A stretch of DNA of 64,000 nt from Echinometra lucunter (lineage: Eukaryota > Echinodermata > Echinoidea > Camarodonta > Echinometridae): assembly GCA_029962745.1 (NCBI GenBank), contig CM057165.1, positions 25,403,882 to 25,467,881 of the forward strand. Reading direction: 5' to 3'. Under the pieces are notes generated by a model. That model ran no database searches and was not told the origin of the DNA. It was given only the letters and a program-made list of their open reading frames with translations. A program made the position numbers and the translations under genes. Shown piece after piece: positions 1 to 12,245 of this stretch (the first letter of the stretch is position 1; each line of letters starts with the position of its first letter).

Positions 1-638
1 TGTGCTACATGTAAATGAATGAGAATCTGATGAGCACCCAAGAAGGTATCACCAGTCGTTCGTAAAGTCGTTTGTAACTTACGAACAGCTTTATGAAACA
101 CATCTTAAGAATATGTGTGTATTGAAGCAAGTGATTTTTTTTTTCTGTAGAACTGTGAGAACAAAAATTGTACAATTCACATGTTCTAATTTTTAGTATA
201 GTTCATTATATATGTTGTTTGTTTAAAATCAGACTGCTCAAAAGCATATTCCAGCTTTATTAATTTTTTTCAGATCAGCCATTAAATATTGTGATACATC
301 TTTGATAGATGCGAAATTATCATACATGCCGCGGTGTGCTTTCTAGGACTTCCGTGATAAGATGCAGTTTATGTATTATTCATTGCATATTGTAGACAGG
401 ATGAAAGAGAGGCAGAGAGAGGAGGAGGAAGATATGTGGGTGTGGGGGGGGCATGTTACTGAACTAAGAATTATGAATGATGAATTATGAATTATTAGCA
501 GGAATTCTTTAGAGACCTTTCATTTTTTAAAGAAGGTTCAAATCTCATGTATATTCCAATAGACGGATGATGCATCACAGAGTGATATTTCTGTGGGTTG
601 GAAGCTCTATTTTTTATAACTTGTTTTCCATTTACCAG

Positions 639-3600
639 TGCCATGGGTGTGTCGAGAAGTTCATCTGCTGTCATAGCCTATATCATGTACAAGGAGAAAA
701 TCCCTCTTTATACAGCTCTGAAGAAAGTTGCAGACAAACATCCACAAACATGGTAAGCTTTCAGAGAGTACAGATGAAGTGTGTCTCTTAGGATTCTCTT
801 CATCCGAAACACTTCATCCTTTCAAAACATATCGAATAACATTAACACTCTCCCAGTTTCTTGCATTCCAGTCTACACATGACTGAACTTGTCTGGTAAC
901 TCATTTCAAAATATTAAGGCCCAGTCAGATATCCAGAGGCAGATCCCTGTGGAATCCCCCCCCCCCCCCCATTTTTTTTTTTTTTTGTCTCGCCCACCAG
1001 AGGTGGCATCCATCCATCGTCCGTCAGTCGTCCGTCGTCTGTCATCTGTTGTCCGTCCGTCATAAATGTTAAAGTTTACCTGCAAGACTCTCTTATGATG
1101 CATAACTTGGCAACTGCTGATCCAATGGCAACCAAACTTGGGTGGTAGATGGTACCATCATGTTGCAGTGCTGTCGGAGGTCACATGGTGAGGTCAAAGG
1201 TCATTGAGGTCACATTGTTATAGAGTACCTGCAAGACTCTTTTTACATACGTTAAAGTTTACCTGCAAGACTCTCTTATGACACATAACTTGGTAACTGT
1301 TGGTCCAATGGCAACCAAACTTGGGTGATAGATGCACTAGGGGTAACATTATGTTGTGGTGCTGTCAGAGGTCACATGGTGAGGTCAAAGGTCATTTGAG
1401 GTCAAAAGTTAGAGTTTACCTGCAAGACTCTTATGACAAAAAAACTTTGCAACCGTTGCTCCCTTTTCAGCTAAACTTGGGTAATAGATATACTTGGGGT
1501 ACCTTCATGTTATAGTGGTATCGGAGGTCACATGGTAAGGTCAAAGGTAATTTTATTTCAAATGCTAAAGTTTACCTGCAAGACTCTCTTATGACACATA
1601 ACTTGGTAACTTGCTGCAATAGCCATCAAATTTGGGTGATAGATGCACTAGGGGTACATTCATGCTATTGTGCCATCAGGTCACATAGTGAGGTTAAAGG
1701 TCATTTGAGGTCAAATGATAAAGTTTACCTGCAAGACTCTCTTATGACAAAAAACTTTGCAACCGTTGCTCCCTTTTCAGCTAAACTTGGGTCATAGATG
1801 TACTTGGGGGACCTTCATGTTATAGTGGTATGGGAGGTCACATGGTAAGGTCAAAGGTCATTTTATTTCAAATGAGGTTAAAGGTCATTTGAGGTCAAAC
1901 ATTAAAGTTTATCTGCAAGACTTTCTTGTCACATCAAACTTGGTTAGGATGTATTTGGGGAAACCTTTGTATTATTTAGTCACGGGTGGGCGAAACACAA
2001 TCTTGCTATTGCCTTGGTTTTTTTTAACCTCGTCACTTGTGATATTGAGATTGCATTAATGGATCATTAATAGTTCATGTTTAAATAAAAGAGAATTTTG
2101 CCAAAAGTTGCCCAAACTTGTAACATCATATTTTGCGCTAACTCTATAAGAATTTGGTTGCTCCACATCTGTTACTGCCAGGATGCAAAAAATATCATTT
2201 TAGCCTCTGCATTTTTTTCTTTTGTTACCACCTTTACCATTTACACCAAAAAATACCATAGGAGTTAATTTTTAATACAGGTTTTGCTGCATCATATTAA
2301 GTGTGAACTACTGTATATCCAAGGCCTGTACTTTCCTAAACATTAAACCCAAATCTAGATTTAAGAATGCTTATCAGTCAAGGCTATCAAATGAAATTAG
2401 ACTCTGAGATAAGTTGTCTCGCTCTCTTTTACAAGACGATGAGTTTATTGATTTGGTCAGTGATTAATCAGATAATACAGGATTAAGCATTTTCAAAGTG
2501 TCATACAGATAGTCAGCCTCAGCAAAATGATTGAGGACCCTGGAGTTGTACAAACAGATCTTAAAAAGGTTAAAAAATTTTGTTTGTATTCTGTTCTGTA
2601 AGCAAATGAATTTAAGGGAAATGATTGACTAGTTACTAGACTGAGTGTATTACCATGATTATATGTCCAAAGCAGATATTTATCCAAATGCCTAATACAG
2701 AGCTGCCTAGTAGTAGGATTTATCCTATTTAGTAGGATTTTTTTTTAGAGAATATGACAATAGGATTTTTCCCATGAAAATAGGATTTTTGAGAGTTCTG
2801 ACATTGATTCTTTATTTTCATGTTATTTTATCAACATTTAAGTTTATCCCAATGCTCGGTGTACTCTACCTGTGTATTTTGTACTGTAGATCATTTTCAA
2901 AAAAGAAGTACAATGTAGAAGAGTTAGGATCAAAATAATTAAGTAAGTCATACATATTACTAATATTGTATTTTCTTTAGGATATCATAGAGAGTGAAAA
3001 GGGAATCACACTGTTGTATTTTTTTAAATTTTCATGCAAAAATAGGATTTTTGGCAAAAAAAAATAGGATAAAAGGAAGTACAGAATAGGATTTTTTTCC
3101 AGTTGGGGTTGGCAGCTCTGCTAACAATACATCAGTACATTTCAGTTTAGTTACTCTTTCACACAAAATTCATTGCCTACAGGAAATGGATGTCCATGTA
3201 TAAAACCAATGAGGCATACAACAATTCAGGAGTCAACTGGTTAACATTTTCCAATTTTCAATTTTATATCCACTCTACATGGATTGCTGCAGTCCAAACA
3301 CTGGCTTCATGGAGCAGCTGAAGTTATTTGAAGCCATGGGTTGTCAGTGTGACCCAACAAATTCCCAGTTCAAAAAACACAGACTGGCACACCTAGCGGA
3401 TGAGATTTACTGTAAGTATTTGTTAGTTAGCCCCCCAAGTTTTGTACTTCAACTTATCTATGTACAGTAAATGTGGAATCTATTACATGCTTTGTGCAGA
3501 ATATCATTGTAAATTAACATAATTGTAGAAATGTCTGTGAAACTCAAAATCTTGGCAGGCAAACTCCATTCCTGTGGACTTCCTCAAGCAAAATGTTTTC

Positions 3601-6140
3601 TTGCCATCTGCTGCTACCTTGAAATTACTGCTTTGGAAAAGCCTAAATTATGTGTTATGGTACCACAAGCAATTAAAGCTTTCCATCTTTGTAAATTATA
3701 TCAGCCGTCATCTCTCAGGCATTAAACATGACCTCATTCCAATTCAAATTTAGTTGAGAAATCAAAAGACCTCTGATCAAAGGCAGCTATTGTAAGTTTC
3801 GTTTATGCAGAGTGTCCCCATCAGTGTTAACATTGTTTTATGAGGGGACCTGTTGGGATGTCTGGTGTTTCAAGTGGCTTTCTTCCACATCAGGAAAACT
3901 TCAACTGATGGGCTTCTGTCTTCATTTTGATATGCTGTGAGATCTTATTTTATGTAATTCTGGGAAAATTTCTTGAAGCTATAGTGGCTGACATTACATT
4001 GTGTAATGCTTTACAAAGTGTCATTTCATCAGGTTGATCATTATTAAGGCATTTTCAGATGACTTTGTGGCACCACTATGTGTGCACACATTTTTTATGT
4101 TCAGATATGAAGCGAATTTGTGTAGCCACTTATGCTAATGAACGCGCATTAATGCGTAAACTCTCATATAAGAGAGCACTTTGTCAAAACTTGTGCAAAT
4201 GATCTCATGGCAAGAATTTTTGCGCTAACTTTTAAGGAATTTGATCGGTGTGCATTTTTTTGTAGCCAGGCAGCAAACAAAAATGTGTCCTGCCTCGGTG
4301 ACATTTTTTGTCACCCATATATCCCATAGACCTGCACACAAAGTGGCACCACAAAGTCACCTCATATCTGAAAGCACCTTTATAATACATTTTTGTGTCC
4401 ATCACCATTCTTTCAAGAGAATGATGCTTCTTTTCCATGATGCTGACCTTAGTTTACTTATTGTATATTGTACAGCCAGAGAAGAAATCCCTAAAGATCT
4501 ACTAGCTTCTGATCCTGCTAGCTCATCCTCTGAACCGGCTGGGGATAATACTCTGTATAGATGTCGAAAATGCAGGTAAATCTTATGGAGTATGATTTCG
4601 GTAGAAAACATTTTTGGTATTAAAAAGGAAGATGATGTCAATTGTACCATATATTTTTAGCTTTTATATAGTTTTAGCATTAATGCTAAATGTAAGTAAC
4701 ATGCACTTTCCCTGTTGAGAGGTGACCAAAATAAACTTGCCCTTTTACAGTTTATTATACAAGGAAATTCAAGGAAAATACTGGTATATGAAAAAAAATG
4801 AAATGATCTTAAATTTCATTTCTTAATTTCTATCAGGAGAGCATTATTTTGTCAGTCCAGCGTTTTGGCTCATGAGAACACCAAAGGTCAAAGTAACTTT
4901 GGCAGGAATAAGCACAAAGGTCAGAGGTCACAGGTCAGTGGAGATCAAGGGTCAGTCAGATGTACATCAATCTTTGTTGAACCTGTCTCATGGATGGAAT
5001 CTTTTCTAATGGGAGTTATAGAGGGAAAGGTAAGAAGAGAACAAAAGAAGGCCTATATAGTTATCAATGGTTAGCCACTTTATAGAAAAATCTGCAGCCA
5101 ATTTGGTAAATGAAATGTAAGTGAAGTGCATTTGGCGTAATTTGTAACACACTGATCATACCCTGTAACCACAGACCAAGTGAACGATTATTTCCACAGA
5201 TGGAAAAGAATTGGTTTGTTTGAGGATTTTTTATTGATCTCTTTATTTATACACGGTTAAAAAGCCCAAACAGTTACACAACTGGTTTCCATTGGGGCCA
5301 TGTGAATCAATTTGAATATATCAATAAACATTGTAAAAAATAAGATATTCAAAGATCCATTAATTAAAACACATTTATAACAAAACAAAAAATAATAGAA
5401 ACAGTATCATTATCAGTATAAATACAAAAAGTGATGACAGAATTATACTGCCAAAAAATAACACATATATAAAAACAAAAAGAAATGTAGCTAAGCAAGA
5501 TATAACAAGGCAAGAAGACAAAAAGACAGGAAAATAAAAAATTAAAGGCACATTGTGCCTTTGATTTACAAATAAAGTTTGGCTGTATGGGGTTTCCTGT
5601 GGGATCCTTTGCCCATATATTGCTATGAATATGAACTTTCACTTTTCTGATGTTAACACTTCATAATGCTGTGCAATAACAAATTTTCACTGTTGTCAAG
5701 CAAATATTGACAAGAGTCTGATGAATTAACAGTTACTATGCTTGAAAACGTTTGATTAATTTATGTGGCACAACGATTTTGATGACACAGTATGCTTATT
5801 CAGCCAGTGCACTCGTCTTAGATCGTGGGGTTATGAACTTTGAATGCCGTTGCTGCCCATTTGATGTAAGGCTGAACAATAAAGAAATCAAAGAAAGGAT
5901 CTGCAAAATCTCACATATTGATGATTGACAGTGAACAATACTTTTTGTAAGTGCAAAAATACTCTGTGTTATTATGAACTTGTTTTGGATATGTAGGATT
6001 AAAATTTTCCTTCAGTGGTATTTACTTTCTGTTATCTTTTTTACAAAGTTTTTTTTTTTGATTCCCAAAGCTAAATCACTTACGCCCATGTATTTTTTTT
6101 ATTTTTATTGATGATATTGTTTTGAGTGATTAACTCAAGA

Positions 6141-6183
<43 letters not shown>

Positions 6184-6350
6184 TATATTTCATATCATAT
6201 CTTTTTTCCTGTAGATATCTTGTCCAAAGTGTGATTTAAGACTTGGTTCATTTAATTGGTCAGGTAATATATATATCATATCATATCTTTTTTCCTGTAG
6301 ATATCTTGTCCAAAGTGTGATTTAAGACTTGGTTCATTTAATTGGTCAGG

Positions 6351-6388
<38 letters not shown>

Positions 6389-7552
6389 TATCATATCTTT
6401 TTTCCTGTAGATATCTTGTCCAAAGTGTGATTCAAGACTTGGCTCATTTAATTGGTCCGGTAAGTAGTAAATCACTTGCTTGCACTTGAACTTACTTCAT
6501 AAGGTTTTTTAAAATTGAAACTTGAAGTTATGTGTATGTAAGCATGAGTCCTTCTAACGGACTTCTTAGAACTAAGGACAGTGATTTATCAGTTGTTATA
6601 CTTGGACTGAAATTTTGTTACATCATGTCTAAAAATAATAGCATATAGATACATGGGACCTTGTAAATAGCCTTAATATCACAAGAGTTTATTAAAGGCT
6701 CATTCAGATATTTAGTGGCAAACCCCCAAGGTACACCCCATATTTTTTCAGTGTTCACATGTGATGCAGTAAATTGCGCGACTTGTGATAATACTTGATT
6801 TCAATCTTGTGATAAATAAAGGACAGTTTTGCCAACAGTTGCGCAAACATGCGACATCATATTTTGTGCAAACTTTATAAGAATTTGATTGGTCCGCACC
6901 TTTATTGATAATTTTTGCCTCAGCTTCATTTTTCTTGTCGTCTCACATATCATTCACTTACACATAAAAAGTGTGGGGTTTACAGTAGGGACTGTCACTT
7001 CATATGTGAACAAGCCTTTACAGTGCTCTGTATGTCAGTTTCATTGTAGTTAAAACGTATTTCATAAAAACAATTTTCTCTCTTTAAGGACTAGTCCAAG
7101 CCATTTTCCCCATATGTTACAGACTGCATCTCAGATTTTCTTATGATGATCTGGTCATTGTACAATGATAACAGCCTTACTAGAGCCTAAGATCAGACCA
7201 GTTGTGTTAATTCACAATGCTTGGAGATGAATGGAATGCAAATATGATGAAATACTTTTCAATAATGATGATAATAATGATGATGATGATGATGATGATG
7301 ATGATAATAATAAAAATGTTTCATTTATAGCACTAAATCTAATTCAGAACTGATCAGAGTGTTTTACAGAAGAAAGATGAATCATAAAACCAATTAAACA
7401 TTGAAGTACATGTATTATTTGTTCCTACTTTCATTTTCTTTGGTACTTGTGCTTTTCCATGTACAGGTGGACAATGTTCCTGTGGTGCATGGATGACACC
7501 AGCTTTCCAGATTCATCTTAACCGTGTAGATCACATGGTCCCTGTTCCTTGA
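639..7552 (+). CDS. DUSP12: Dual specificity phosphatase 12 (DUSP12/YVH1), 5'-partial, six exons
   Basis: Exons are 639-752, 3293-3411, 4476-4575, 4837-5029, 6411-6459 and 7467-7552; all junctions are GT/AG and phases chain without a break to TGA at 7550-7552, giving about 220 codons. The first exon carries the P-loop: the catalytic Cys codon is split by the intron before 639 and followed by AMGVSRS, making CX5R. The next exon holds CPNTGFMEQLKLFEAMG, typical of DUSP12. The C-terminal part has the family's zinc-binding domain: YRCRKCR, FVEPVSWME, ISCPKCDSRLGSFNW, QCSCGAW and FQIHLNRVDH. The family acts in 60S ribosome maturation and stress responses in nucleus and cytoplasm (family knowledge). 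Earlier exons for the N-terminal phosphatase half were not found and should lie left of the window. A candidate polyadenylation signal AATAAA is at 8426. Introns carry several MITEs; exon five is triplicated. Confidence 0.93.
985..1997. mobile_element. TIR element with ~155-bp tandem core, in DUSP12 intron
   Basis: Short inverted ends (GTCTCGCCCACC near 987, GGGTGGGCGAAAC near 1984) enclose a GTCC/GTCG-rich microsatellite (about 1015-1065) followed by five to six units of about 155 bp. Each unit starts with AAAGTTTACCTGCAAGACTC and contains AGGTCAAAGGTCA. No coding capacity is seen. The structure, TIRs around a tandem core, resembles non-autonomous elements known from marine invertebrates (for example the bivalve pearl type); relation to those is inferred. 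Confidence 0.75.
2040..2290. repeat. MITE relic related to copies at 4046 and 6693
   Basis: Shares internal blocks with the two other intronic copies, such as AACATCATATTTTGCGC(T)AA and TATAAGAATTTG. Its ends are worn. Confidence 0.45.
2698..3120. mobile_element. hAT-like MITE in DUSP12 intron
   Basis: Perfect 10-bp inverted ends CAGAGCTGCC and GGCAGCTCTG. The interior repeats ATAGGATTTTT on both sides in the same direction. No reading frame is present and no clean target duplication was seen; assignment to hAT rests on the terminal motif. Confidence 0.6.
4046..4381. mobile_element. Inverted-repeat MITE in DUSP12 intron
   Basis: Left end AAGGCATTTTCAGATGACTT faces the complement of the right end (GTGACTTTGTGG... 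reading inward from AAGGTGCTTTCAGATATG). It lies about 95 bases upstream of the 4476 exon. Confidence 0.6.
5230..5645 (-). repeat. Probable LINE 3' tail
   Basis: AT-rich stretch beginning TTTATTGATCTCTTTATTTA, the typical appearance of a reverse-oriented non-LTR 3' untranslated end. No protein remnant was identified, so the call is weak. Confidence 0.3.
6215..6263 (+). CDS. DUSP12: Duplicate DUSP12 exon 5, copy 1
   Basis: A 49-bp exon-like unit with its own polypyrimidine tract and TAG acceptor, encoding ISCPKCDLRLGSFNWS plus one base, followed by a GTAATA donor. It differs from copy 3 at three positions, one of them changing Ser to Leu after CPKCD. Since 49 is not a multiple of three, using it together with another copy would shift the frame, so it can only substitute for copy 3. 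It may be an unused pseudo-exon. Confidence 0.7.
6301..6349 (+). CDS. DUSP12: Duplicate DUSP12 exon 5, copy 2
   Basis: Identical over all 49 bases to copy 1, with the same acceptor context and GTAATA donor. Only 37 bases separate it from copy 1 and 61 from copy 3; both gaps are pyrimidine tract plus (TA)n, and 37 is shorter than most functional introns. The unit was probably duplicated through the flanking (TA)n tracts. Confidence 0.7.
6411..6459 (+). CDS. DUSP12: DUSP12 exon 5, copy 3 (likely the main exon)
   Basis: Encodes ISCPKCDSRLGSFNWS plus one base, and has the best donor of the three copies (GTAAGT). Joining it to 7467 gives WSGGQCSCGAWMTPAFQIH, matching the conserved DUSP12 zinc-binding end. 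Confidence 0.85.
6693..7020. mobile_element. Inverted-repeat MITE in DUSP12 intron, related to 4046
   Basis: TAAAGGCTCATTCAGATAT at the left is mirrored by TAAAGGCTTGTTCACATATG read inward from the right. The interior shares blocks with the relic at 2040 and the copy at 4046. Confidence 0.6.
7262..7312. repeat. (GAT)n microsatellite
   Basis: Run of GAT/AAT trinucleotides in the last DUSP12 intron. Confidence 0.9.
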
Positions 7553-9690
7553 TACCTTGCAAACGTGAAAAAAAAATGGGGTTATACTGTCGTAGCAGAC
7601 AGTGGACAGTAGACCATGTGTTTCACATGATGCATGACACCTTCACAGAGTAGGACCTCTCAGTTCCTGACGTGGCTCATAGGAGTGCTTCAGTAGTGTG
7701 ATGAACAGAAATGACGACCGTACAGGATCACTAAGTCCAAGGCATTTTATCTGCTTTGCTTCTCTCCATCCAGGTGTCAACCTGTTGCCTATGGGAACTG
7801 AATGGACCATTTATTGAGAGAATCAGTTGTCAAAAGGTGAAAGGGGAACCTGGTAGGATGTGAATGACATGGTGGCTAAAGCTAGCATGTTTGTGTCTAT
7901 TAGGGCCAATGGACTGGAATGCTCGAAAATGAAATGTTCACTGCAGTGCAAAATTGTAAATGAAACCTAATGACCAGGATGATAATACCTGTAAAGCGCT
8001 GTGAAGGGTTGCCAGGTGTACGATAATTATCATATTTTTACAATAATTTAGCCCTCTGTACGATCAATAATTCAAAAAAAGATCAAATGTACGATAATTT
8101 TACCTTTTTGGCAATTAAGAGGTACTAAGTAGTAGACCTACTCAATTTGACCCTTTTTTTTGTGCCCCCATGTCTAGAAACATTTCAAAATGATCACGGA
8201 GGGAAGCGCATATTTTGCTTTTTACTTTCAACCTACTCAAGTCTTGTGCAATATACATGCATAATTTGCATACCTGATATTAAGGCCTCTGGCCTTCTAC
8301 ACATATTGTATACATTGAACTTGCAGCCAATCAGGATCAGACACATTCAGTTTGGACATTTTTCTCATATGGATAGAGACCTACTGTTGGTATTTACTGT
8401 GACTTATAGAGTCAGCTATGTTAACAATAAATTTCTCCCCCAAACTGATAATTTTTACTCTCTGGTACAATGATATGTAGGGTTCTGAACCTGGCATTGT
8501 TGCAGTGTGATCATGTACTTAACTAGAAAGGTGCGAAGTAAAAATTATTTATTATTAGCCAATCTCTGTCAACTCTAAATACAGTAATCTAGTGGTCAAA
8601 GAAAGGACATTGAATCTGTGTAAGCTTTGAAGGGGGAAACTATACTCTAGCATGTTTATTACACTTTTGAGACCCTTCTAAATTTACTTTCTGTCAATAT
8701 CTCAACGTGAGATTACTGTTTAAGCATATATGTTCGCTATACTGACTTCTAAAAAATGTTATTCAATAAGACTAAATATTCAAAGTTTATGTTTTTGGCA
8801 CCTGTGAAATATTATGCATGTACACAAATTCTTCAAAAATAATGAGACAGACAAAATGCAATAGGTAAAATACAATAATTTATTGTCAAATATACACAGA
8901 GCATCTGTTATAGCTATCCCCCAAATATTTTTTATTGAAGCATAAGCAGTTATTAAAATTATAAATGTCTATCATAAAAAAAAATGTATAATCTGTATAA
9001 GCAACCATAGCATTATTTGTACTGTATTTATAGCAAATACCAAAAAGGATACATGATAGTGAATTATGATTTGACATTTCTGTGAAAAAGCAAACAAGAA
9101 AAACAAAAACAAATAACATCTTATATATCTGCTTAAGCCTGCAGATACCTCTATACATATTTCAAGTTCATTGAGTACGTATTGAAATGTGCAATTCTAA
9201 AGGTATACACTGTATTATGTACTAGTATTTGTTACAAATTATTGAAAAATCAAAACCTTGCACATTGTTGAAGGAGTTCATTAAGATGGTTTGACATCTT
9301 GCAAAAAAAAAGAGTTCCTTGATGTATCCTTTGGCCGTTGTTATGTCTGTCACTCAGACATTTTTTCTGCATGCAGATGTGGAATTTTCTAATACATGTA
9401 AAATGAATAAAATACAAAGATCTGCAGGTCTAAATACTGTAGGATGATATCTTCTATCGTCGTCATTATTTGTGTTACTTGAATATCAAACCAATAGTCT
9501 CCAACAAGTTAAGCCAATACGAGATGCCATACAGTATCTGCGTTGAGATGACAATCAAGAAATAGATATGGTGAATAAGAGTACCGGCTGACTCAAGGGC
9601 AGCATTATTGTCATGATCCAAACAAGAAGGTTGTCAGTGACATGGTGCTTTTAGGTATCTTAGTGAGATATAAGGGCACAAAAAAGCACA
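7553..9690. other. DUSP12 3' flank, no further gene
   Basis: Presumed 3' untranslated region grading into intergenic DNA. A short element fragment with ACGATAATT motifs lies near 8015-8100. Open frames here are short, AT-biased and without recognisable domains. Confidence 0.5.
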
Positions 9691-9695
9691 TCTGG

Positions 9696-10012
9696 GGGCG
9701 TTTCATAAAGCTGCGTGCAAAGTTACGCAAGGCTTTAAGAACGACTTAACTATGAACAGCCACATGGCATGCCCAAAGATTTTCCTCTTGTTTTAACAGT
9801 ATGAATGTATTTCCCATAATCTCAATTGAAATGCTGGCAAAAACCATACTTCATTATAATTTTCGAAAATGATAATAAATGTTTAAACTACATAGATATT
9901 TCAACTTCAGCTCATGAGATTAAATATGATTGTGAATCCCATTTGATTTCCGTATTCAAGTCATTCTTAAAGTTATGCGTAGCTTTGCACACAGCTTTGT
10001 GAGACACCCCCT
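9696..10012. mobile_element. MITE of the GTTTCATAAAG family
   Basis: Left end GGGGGCGTTTCATAAAGCTG and right end ending in GAGACACCCCC form long inverted repeats that extend through GCAAAGTTACGCA. Related copies are at 33724 and, as fragments, at 21381 and at the left edge of the window (about 50-110). Confidence 0.7.
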
Positions 10013-10084
10013 GGAACATACTGTTGCTTGCATTGTTTGTACTCTGGATGTGTCTTCTTATGCTACTCTGTTTCTTTCAACAAC

Positions 10085-10265
10085 CTTGATATAAATTGGA
10101 TACTGGAACACTAAGATTAGTTCAAGACAGATCACCCTAATAAACCCTAAAACCCTAAATTCCTTCAACACCTTAGTATCGATCGGATTGTGGAACACCA
10201 AAATTAGTTAAAGACAGATAACCCTAATACACCCTAAATCCAATCCCGACCCTAAACCTAAATCA
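10085..10265. repeat. Tandem duplication carrying CCCTAA motifs
   Basis: Two diverged units of about 87 bp, each containing ACTGGAACAC/TTGTGGAACACC, ATTAGTT.AAGACAGAT and then CCCTAA-type runs. CCCTAA is the deuterostome telomere hexamer, but here it is sparse and irregular. Confidence 0.5.
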
Positions 10266-10281
10266 TTAGTACATGTACACA

Positions 10282-10552
10282 GGCTTCTCACCAAAATTTT
10301 CTTTACACTTGGTGGAAACGCAATGTTCGGCATCCAGGAAAAATTTATGCATGGCACAGAAAACTGGAGCGCATGCATGGCTTTGTTTTGGTTGGGTACT
10401 TTTTGTGCATACAAAAAGTGCCATTATACACTTTCATGCTTAAATTTACACATGGTGGCATTTCTCCTCCTAAATTTGCACATGGTGGCAAAAGTGTTTT
10501 TGAAATTTGCACATGGTGGCCCCACCATGTGTAAAAGCCCTGGTGAGAACCA
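10282..10552. mobile_element. TIR element with internal ~33-bp repeats
   Basis: Ends GCTTCTCACCAAAATTTTC and the complement of CACATGGTGG...GGTGAGAACC are inverted. The interior holds three direct units containing AAATTTGCACATGGTGGC (about 10443, 10476 and 10507). Confidence 0.55.
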
Positions 10553-11212
10553 TGTATGTATAATAAGACCACCTGCATGTCATCCATGGATAAAATGACA
10601 CCAAGAAAAAGCTTTATGCAAGCATCAGAAATCTTGTAATTTATTCCAAACTAGAACCTCTTCAAAACCTCTTTACCCCATCTTTATCAAGTGTTAATAA
10701 TTTCATATGCAGAATTGATCATTACAAACACAATTCTTTTGCATTGAAAAAAGAGAAAACATTAGTCCTTTGAATGAATGATTCAAGAAATTTTGTGAGA
10801 ACTTTTAACTTTTAAACTTTTAAATACAGTACCACGAAGGAAAAGGAATACGATCCCAGTCTGAAAGTTTACTCTATAAAAGTTTGCTGACATAAATCTC
10901 ACCTAATAATTGGCATTTTCTGTGAAATACTGTATTAAAACTCCCTCTACTGTGCACGTAATTAGGATGTAGTGATTTTGTTACAGTATTTGTAACTGGC
11001 AAAGAAAGCATTTATACTTTAACACAAAATGATAAGCAAGAATATTGCCATTTCTTGATTTGGTAGTCATGGTAAACAGAGTTGTAAAGGAGAGGTGGTA
11101 GACGGATGGTCAAAGACTTGACTGATTCTCATAAATATACTACATGTATATAACTTGGGTAAACTTAATGAGAAAACAAATATTTCAAACAGGTGAGAGC
11201 TGTTCATAGTCT

Positions 11213-11355
11213 TGGGTGCCGTTGCATAAAACTTGCTATTATAGTTACTTTGCCATCAATGGTAATTTTCATGGAATACTTGATTTTGATTGGCTGTTGA
11301 GCAACGTTACCATGGTAGTTACCACTGATGGTAAAGTTACTATAATATAACTGCA
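11213..11355. mobile_element. Small palindromic MITE
   Basis: TTATAGTTACTTTGCCATCA near the left is mirrored by GATGGTAAAGTTACTATAA near the right; the outer ends GGGTGC/GCACCC are also inverted. Confidence 0.55.
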
Positions 11356-12063
11356 CCCTGCAACTAATTCTGCAAGCTGTACTCTTGCGTAACCAAGACA
11401 ATGAGTGAGTTAAGAACTTTGGAATAAATGTAATACTGGTACTACAAAGTCCTTCAAAATATCAGCTTAGTAGTACATGGCAAAACATGTAGACAAAGTA
11501 AGCAAACAAAAGATTTATAAACACATATATGCTCGTCAAAACTAAGGTAATAACAATATATATTGTACAACTGTTTGTGAACAAAAGAAGAAAAATTAAT
11601 CTGCAGAAATTTTGTGCTTGACTTGCATGACTATGTGCTACTGACATATTATAAGATGCATTAAGTTATATGGATTTCAGTGCGTAATTATTTCCTCCAC
11701 ATTTCATAGAAGAGATCTTTCTTCTTTCCATTCCATACCAAAACCAAATTTACAAGCTTACAACAATTTTACTCTTCTACCTGTGCACTACCACTTACAG
11801 GTCAATGATTTTTTTTTTTTCAGTTGAAAGACATGATGCGTATTTCACCTCTAGTATTATACATGACTTTCACATCAAAAGATAGTATGAAAAGCCAAGA
11901 GAGAATGAGATGTAGAACATAAAGAAGAAGAAAAAAAAAAAAGTTGAAGATGTAGGAGAGGAATAAAGTATACAATAAAGTTCAATTTAAAAAGCTAAAC
12001 AAAAAACAAAAAAACAAAAAAAAAGATGCTGTATTGAGAGTAATCATGATTATTCATTGTTAA

Positions 12064-12245
12064 TACAGTGGAAACTTGGTATAAGGAGATCTGATATAAC
12101 CAATATTCCTGATATAACAAGATAATATTTCGGTCCTGGCTCTTTATATTCCACAGTTTTTAAACCCTAATATAACAAGATTCCTGCTATAACAAGGTAA
12201 TTTTGGTGGTCCCCAAGGACTTCGTTATAAAGAATTTCCACTGTA
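12064..12245. mobile_element. Tigger/pogo-type MITE
   Basis: TACAGTGGAAACTTGGTATA at the left and its mirror ending TTTCCACTGTA at the right, with flanking TA. These CAGTGGAA-type ends and internal TATAACAAG repeats are typical of pogo-group (Tc1/mariner superfamily) non-autonomous copies. Confidence 0.7.

Noticed and set aside
1..638. Upstream DUSP12 exons in the window
   Set aside because: No segment in the right phase encodes the phosphatase N-terminal half or ends in a split Cys codon before a donor.
567..791. Open frame over the DUSP12 P-loop exon
   Set aside because: It is in the wrong frame; the real exon (639-752) reads AMGVSRSSSAVIAYIMY one base off.
4241..4579. 112-codon frame containing the third DUSP12 exon
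   Set aside because: Only 4476-4575 is exon; the upstream part reads through a MITE and intron.
8147..8473. 108-codon frame downstream of DUSP12
   Set aside because: No domain, AT-biased composition, and located in repeat-rich 3' flank.
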